DNA from: Eublepharis macularius
Lineage: Eukaryota; Chordata; Lepidosauria; Squamata; Eublepharidae
DNA length: 64,000 nt
Reading direction: 5' to 3'
NCBI RefSeq assembly: GCF_028583425.1
Contig: NC_072806.1
Coordinates: forward strand, 31,976,001-32,040,000
Shown: positions 59,960-64,000 of the stretch, one piece after another
Layout: every line of letters starts with the position of its first letter
Position numbering within the stretch: position 1 is the stretch's first letter
Position numbers and translations under genes: made by a program
The notes under the pieces: model-generated
Told to the model about the DNA's origin: nothing
The model's database searches: none
The model's input: the letters and a program-made list of their open reading frames with translations, nothing else

Positions 59960-62578
59960 GGGACAGATCTGTGCACCTCTGAATGTATGTACAATAAATA
60001 CACAAACCCCTTTTTAAAAAATCACACACCCCATACCTTGCCATTCACCATCACATCAAAGCGGATTCCATACGCCTTGATCAGTGTGCGGAAGTCAACA
60101 TCAGCCGCATCCTTATAATACTTGGCAAATCTAAAAAAGAAAATAAGGACACACTGCTGGAGTTTCTTGCTTAAACACCAGCTTCCAGAGAGATAGAGCC
60201 AAGCTACAAGTGATGAATGACACTTGCCTGGCAAGTGAACAGACTCCCGTGTATTCCTTCCTGTTCACTGGTCATTCACTTGCGCTCCACTTGATCAAGC
60301 GGAGAGCAAGTGAATGGCAAGTGAACAGGGAGGAATACACGGGAGTCTGTTCACTTGCCAGGCAAGTGTCATTCGTCACTTGTAGCTTGGTTCTCAATGC
60401 CTCATCTGAGCTTGAAAGTGGGTTTTCAGATGGAAATCCACCCTGTGTCAAGCTCTGGCTAAAGTCCAGAGGGGAAGCTGTTTAACAGCAACAGGCCTGA
60501 GCGGGTGGACCACATACACGGTTCACCCCTCAGCTTGAAAATAGCCCCTTGTCTATTTGCTTGTGGTGAGGAATTATTGTCTTCAGAAACTTGTAAGAGT
60601 TGGCAGCTGTTGGCCCCCATCCCCGTCCATCAGCATGCCACAGCTTAATTTTGATGTTTGTGGGCATCCATGCCAGCACAAATGTGTGGACTAGTAACTT
60701 TAGAAGGCTGATGCAGACATTTCTGTTGACTACTGTTAAGGCATCCAAATCTGGTCAAAGCAGCACAGGGACTCTGCTGCTCTCTTACTTCCTGGGAGCA
60801 GAAGGGCTTTATGTCCAGCTATTCTTTTGTCTCTGCCTTATCCAACCTTGCCTCAGCCACCCTTTGCCTTAGGCCCTCCACTTGACAGAAGTCAAGTCTG
60901 GCACTGCGTCCGCTCCAGATCTGGGTAACCGGACCCACTTCTGAGACTTTTATCCCGCAGTGGGTTCCTCCTCTCCTTGCGATCAAGGCTGCTCTTCCCA
61001 GCAGCTATTGCCATCGCTTGCCACCAGATGGCAACAGCAACGTCTGCTCTCCCTTGCCGTCACTCACCATCACACACTTGCTCCTTTTGGGCCAGAGGAA
61101 GGTGCTCAAGAAAGCCAAAACGACAAGGAGAAGGAAGAGCAGAGGCTGAGGTGGGGTTCTTGGTGGTGGACCCCTTGACGGGGCATAGTCCTTGGTAGGA
61201 GCCCAATGAAGCCAGCCTCTTGCGGCAGTTCTGATCTGACACAACTTTAGGGGTGAATGAATGGGGGTATGTCTGAATCCACGTTGTGCAGGTTTGGGTG
61301 TTTCCTAACAGTTGAAAATCAGTGAGAAAGAGATTTCAGCACACATCAAAGTCCCCCTGCTTTCAAGGTGAAGGACAGCAAAATTGCTAGGGCAAATTTT
61401 GAAATATTTTAGCCTCCATTTCAGATATGATTTCTCAACATATAGTTTGAAAAGCAACAGCTAGATTTAAGATGGTCCATACTTCGATGAGGGAACAATA
61501 GTTAGAAACATTTTCCTCTGTAATATGACAACCCACCCTGACCTGGATAGCCCAGGTGAGCCTGATCTCATCAGATCTCAGAAGCTAAGCAGGCTCAGCC
61601 TTGGTTAGCAATTGGATGGGAGACTTCCAAGGAAGCCCAGGGTTGCAGAGGCAGGCAATGGCAAACCACCACTATTAGTCTCTTACCATGGAAACCCCAC
61701 CACCAGGGGTCGCCATAAGTCAGCTATGACTTGAGGGCACTCTCCACCACCAATATGGCAACTCAGTTATGGATCATGCCCATGTACTGTAACAGTGCAA
61801 AGCCCTGAATGTGTTTTTTTAGGATACTTCCCGAGAATCTCAGCTTTCTTTTTTTAAAAAGCAAGCTTCTAACCCTTATGTCTCCCAAGGCAGGTAAGCG
61901 ATGTCTGCTGAAATCTCAAAAGCGAGAAGGGTAGAAGATTTCCAGTGGATTAAGGGCAGGACTCTGACCTGGATGGCCTAACCTAGCCCAGTCTTATCAG
62001 ATCTGGGAAGCTGAGAAGGGTTGGCCCTGGTTAGTACTTGGATGGGAGACCACCAAGGAAGTCAACAGGTGCAATGCAGAGGCAGGCAACGGCAAACCAC
62101 TTCTGAATGTCTCTTGCCTTTAAAACCCTACGAGGTTGCTGTAAATTGGCTGAAACCTGATGGCACTTTCCTCCACTGCCAAGTATCCAGTGTGTCTTCT
62201 CACCCTTCCCCATAGCTACCAAAACCAGAAGAAAGTAAGCAAAATATCCAATAGAGTGAAATGAATTATGCAAAAGACGGTTAAATATGCAAAGGGTTTT
62301 CAAAATGCATTCAGGTTGCAGAATTCAGTTAATCCTGGAATGCAAAAAGATGCAGAACCTTGGAGACAGTCCCACTCGTTGCGCGTGAGGGGGATATTCA
62401 TGACGCACACAAAACACAGACTCGTGAACTGTGCTTGTTACCTGAAGTTGTAGCCGGACGAGATGGATTTCTCAGCAAATTTGTTATCCAGTCGGCTAAA
62501 AGAATAGTGAGGGTTGCATTCAGAGGCAGCTTTATCAAGGTCACAGTCCCATTCAATCTGAATGCCTATCACACCTCC
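50382..62578 (-). CDS. P2RX5: P2X purinoceptor 5, 3' five exons (5' exons outside window)
   Basis: ATP-gated cation channel subunit of the plasma membrane. Exons on the minus strand: 62578-62442, 60130-60037, 56022-55957, 55459-55377, 50490-50382; phases join exactly. The first holds [20 protein letters not shown], the paired cysteines of the ectodomain and SGYNFR of the ATP site. The second has [14 protein letters not shown], with the ATP-contacting lysine. The third and fourth encode TM2 ([18 protein letters not shown], then [15 protein letters not shown]). The last exon encodes a 35-residue cytoplasmic tail ([14 protein letters not shown], ending LQNTET) and a TAG stop. I see no match to the preceding human exon (ending DIALE) between 62578 and 64000, so it lies further upstream. 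The tail is shorter than in human and was placed from a strong acceptor plus phase, so it is slightly less certain than the rest. Confidence 0.93.
50780..51080 (+). repeat. LINE ORF2 C-terminal fragment
   Basis: Frame reads [12 protein letters not shown] and [15 protein letters not shown], like the Cys/His end of a LINE ORF2. Confidence 0.55.
51190..51305 (-). repeat. L2-like LINE 3' tail
   Basis: TTTATTTATTTATT run, then ATATTCCGCCCTCCCCGC; matches the tail of the element at 53240. Confidence 0.55.
51345..51645 (+). repeat. tRNA-derived SINE, third family
   Basis: CCCCGTGGCGCAGAGTGGTA head, TGAGTTTGATCCTGG B box, GGCAATGGCAAACCACCCC body, GCATAGGGGACTACCTTTAC end. Confidence 0.8.
52449..52815. 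mobile_element. Foldback DNA element with TTA duplication
   Basis: Arms over 150 bp, near-perfect, end in AGCTACAAGAGACGAATTAC; flanked by TTA (52446-52448, 52816-52818). Confidence 0.85.
53240..53815 (-). repeat. L2-like LINE C-terminal and 3' UTR fragment
   Basis: Minus-strand frames give pieces like the LINE ORF2 end ([17 protein letters not shown]), followed by GGGCGGACGATAAATTG and an (AAAT)n tail. Confidence 0.65.
54190..54617. mobile_element. Foldback DNA element, related interior to 52449
   Basis: Ends GAGTCTCTCTACGTGAGA and complement, flanked by TAA and TTA. The interior shares GCAATGTTAGCCAGGAAG and AACAAACCCTCTGAG with the 52449 element. Confidence 0.75.
54748..55072. mobile_element. 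hAT-type element in a P2RX5 intron
   Basis: Ends CAGGGCTTTTTTTTCTGGG and AAAAAAGCCCTG. Flanks TAAACAGT and GAAACAGT match at 7 of 8 bases. The centre is a palindrome. Confidence 0.82.
55957..56022 (-). CDS. P2RX5: P2RX5 TM2 exon (counterpart of human exon 10)
   Basis: A 66-nt phase-0 exon encoding [20 protein letters not shown] plus GA, the outer half of the pore helix. Acceptor TTTCTTTCAG and donor GTGAGT are both strong. In many humans this exon is skipped because of a splice-site variant; here it looks fully usable. A hAT-type element sits about 130 bp upstream in the preceding intron. Confidence 0.92.
56156..56361. mobile_element. hAT-type element in a P2RX5 intron, short copy
   Basis: Exact ACCAAAGT duplications at 56148-56155 and 56362-56369; the central palindrome is mostly missing. 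Confidence 0.88.
56622..57309 (+). mobile_element. Solo LTR
   Basis: 688 bp starting TGTAATGATT and ending TCATAACA, with exact 5-bp duplications GGCAG on both sides. An AATAAA lies near 57075. A 5-bp duplication fits Gypsy-type or some endogenous retroviral LTRs; the family is not resolved. It is what remains after recombination between two LTRs. Confidence 0.8.
57640..59275 (+). repeat. CR1 LINE ORF2 fragment, split by a SINE
   Basis: First part reads [15 protein letters not shown] and [16 protein letters not shown], the CR1 endonuclease. After the [22 protein letters not shown] and NYRPVSLTS are reverse transcriptase motifs. Several stops; inactive. Confidence 0.85.
58322..58568 (-). repeat. 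tRNA-derived SINE inserted in CR1
   Basis: Same family as 30626. Head near 58562, tail at the lower end; CR1 coding resumes on both sides. Confidence 0.8.
59871..59960 (+). repeat. (GAAA)n microsatellite
   Basis: About 22 uninterrupted GAAA units in the P2RX5 intron. Confidence 0.95.
60196..60393. mobile_element. Foldback DNA element, another arm type
   Basis: Ends GAGCCAAGCTACAAGTGATG and complement. Arms hold TGGCAAGTGAACAGACTCCC, pairing over about 95 bp almost without mismatch. Confidence 0.82.
61536..61752 (+). repeat. 5S rRNA-derived SINE
   Basis: CAGAAGCTAAGCAGGCTCAG, TTGGATGGGAGACTTCCAAG, GGCAATGGCAAACCACCAC, CTCTCCACCACCA end. Confidence 0.85.
61961..62178 (+). repeat. 5S rRNA-derived SINE, second nearby copy
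   Basis: TTAGTACTTGGATGGGAGAC is very close to true 5S rRNA. The tail is more diverged than in the copy 200 bp upstream. Confidence 0.8.
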
Positions 62579-63044
62579 CTTGACAAAAGAGAGAGAGGTT
62601 TTCAGCAAGTGTTTGGCTCCCATTTACCCACAGTCCTCTCTGTCGACTGGCTTCAGCCTCCCACCATTTTTACACAAGGGCGTCTCCAGGGTAGGGCCAG
62701 TGGGTGTACCACTCCCACCCAAAGCCCTGCTTTGTTCCCCTGAAGAGTGGCACGCTTGCCCTCACAGTGCCTGAGGTGCGTTTCTGGAGCCTATCCCAAA
62801 AAGAAGGCCACTTCAGGTGGCAGAACTCGGACATTGTTGAATAATACTCAAAAGCTATTTCTACAAATTAGAACTACAACAAACAAGAACCCTCTATTGG
62901 AGCCATCTGACAAGAGAGACTCTTTTGTGCATCACCCAAACTTTCTAGCAAGGCTTGTGTAGAAAAATCTCTTGGCAGATTGTGTCAAATATAGTGGAAG
63001 AAGTGGGTGAGGAGTCATATCTTGATTTTATGTCTCAGGCTTCA

Positions 63045-63048
63045 AGAT

Positions 63049-63091
<43 letters not shown>

Positions 63092-63322
63092 TTCTATTTA
63101 TATACCGTCCTTCAGGACAACTTAACCGCCGCTCAGAGTGGTTTACAAAGTGTGTTATTATTATCTTCATAACAATCGCACTGTGAGGTGGGTGGGCTGA
63201 GAGAGCTCTGAGAGAGCTGTGACTGACCCAAGGTCACGCAGCTGGCTTTAAGTGGAGGAGTGCGGAATCAAACCCAGTTCTCCAGATTAGAGTCCTGCTG
63301 CTCTTAACCCCTACACCATCTT
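63045..63322 (-). repeat. tRNA-derived SINE with (AAC)n run at its tail
   Basis: Minus-strand SINE of the 30626 family; its 3' tail side carries about 14 AAC units (63046-63090). Confidence 0.8.
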
Positions 63323-64000
63323 ATTTAAGAAAAGGTCTCTTTTCCTTACTTCAAAACCTGTATTTTTTGCCGCCCTCCTTCTCTTGAATATCAGCCTGAG
63401 GAAGAATTCTGTGCAACTCTAAATGCGTAGCCCTAAGCAAAGTTACACCTTTCCAAGTCCATTGACATTAATGAGCTCAGAAGAGTGTAACTCTGCTTAG
63501 CTCACAGCCTTCCTGTGCATCTCATTTTTATCCTGGCCTTCCCCAAAAGAGCTCAAGACAGCAGTACACCGTGTGGGCTATTCTATTTTTATCTTCATGG
63601 TAACTCTTTGAGGTAGCTGATCGGAACGCAGGTGTTGCTGGTACAAGTCCAGCATTCTACCCCCATACTGGCCGTCATCTTGGACATCCTAAATTTTGAA
63701 GGCAAATGGGTTCAAATCAAGCCAAAGGTAACGCCTCAGTTCTTCTGTGCAACCAATGTGGCTTTTAATACATTTGTGTGTGAGGGAGGGAATCTATGAT
63801 TTCAGTAGCACTAGATGCAGGTATGGCTTCAAGTTTGGGAGCCCCAAGGAAAGATGCCCTCCAGTGGCCCTCCACAAAGCTCACCATCCACATCTATAGG
63901 ATGGGATGGAGCCTTATTTTACAGGCTCCTTGAAGGCCCAACTTCATTGGTTTCTTTTTGGCAATTTTATTCGATCTTTACACCATTTTTACACAAATTT

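Noticed and set aside
59871-59960. Lys/Glu/Arg-rich frame over the GAAA run
   Set aside because: Pure microsatellite translation.

Overview
The window is vertebrate genomic DNA, almost certainly from a squamate reptile (lizard). The genes are intron-rich. The repeat mix fits a squamate: CR1, L2-like, L1 and BovB/RTE LINE fragments, tRNA- and 5S-rRNA-derived SINEs, Penelope-like terminal repeats with hammerhead-type cores, hAT and foldback DNA elements, and small LTR elements. Gene identities were called by reading exon translations against remembered vertebrate proteins. No database search was run.

Five conserved genes lie in the same order and orientation as on human 17p13.2. SHPK (minus, 1280-15627, last exon outside the window) is head to head with CTNS (plus, 19456-31019), sharing a promoter region near 16.2-16.5 kb. 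TAX1BP3 (minus, 34447-41528) is tail to tail with CTNS and head to head with EMC6 (plus, coding 45599-45931, noncoding first exon near 42.1 kb), with a CpG-rich promoter block at 41.2-42.2 kb. P2RX5 (minus, 50382-62578) follows; its upstream exons are outside the window. CTNS (368 codons), TAX1BP3 (124) and EMC6 (110) read as complete open frames with consistent splice phases. SHPK and P2RX5 are intact as far as seen.

The gene products are unrelated housekeeping or membrane proteins: a sedoheptulose kinase, the lysosomal cystine exporter, a single-PDZ scaffold, an ER membrane complex subunit and an ATP-gated channel. They are linked by old synteny and shared promoters, not by a pathway.

The introns and intergenic DNA are dense with mobile elements, and these give the most distinctive signals. 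There are five hAT-type elements with 8-bp target duplications but exchanged interiors. A foldback family shares one terminal motif but carries four kinds of arms. Penelope-like terminal repeats occur as inverted pairs, and one has expanded into a tandem array of hammerhead-like units. Several nested insertions can be proved by target duplications.
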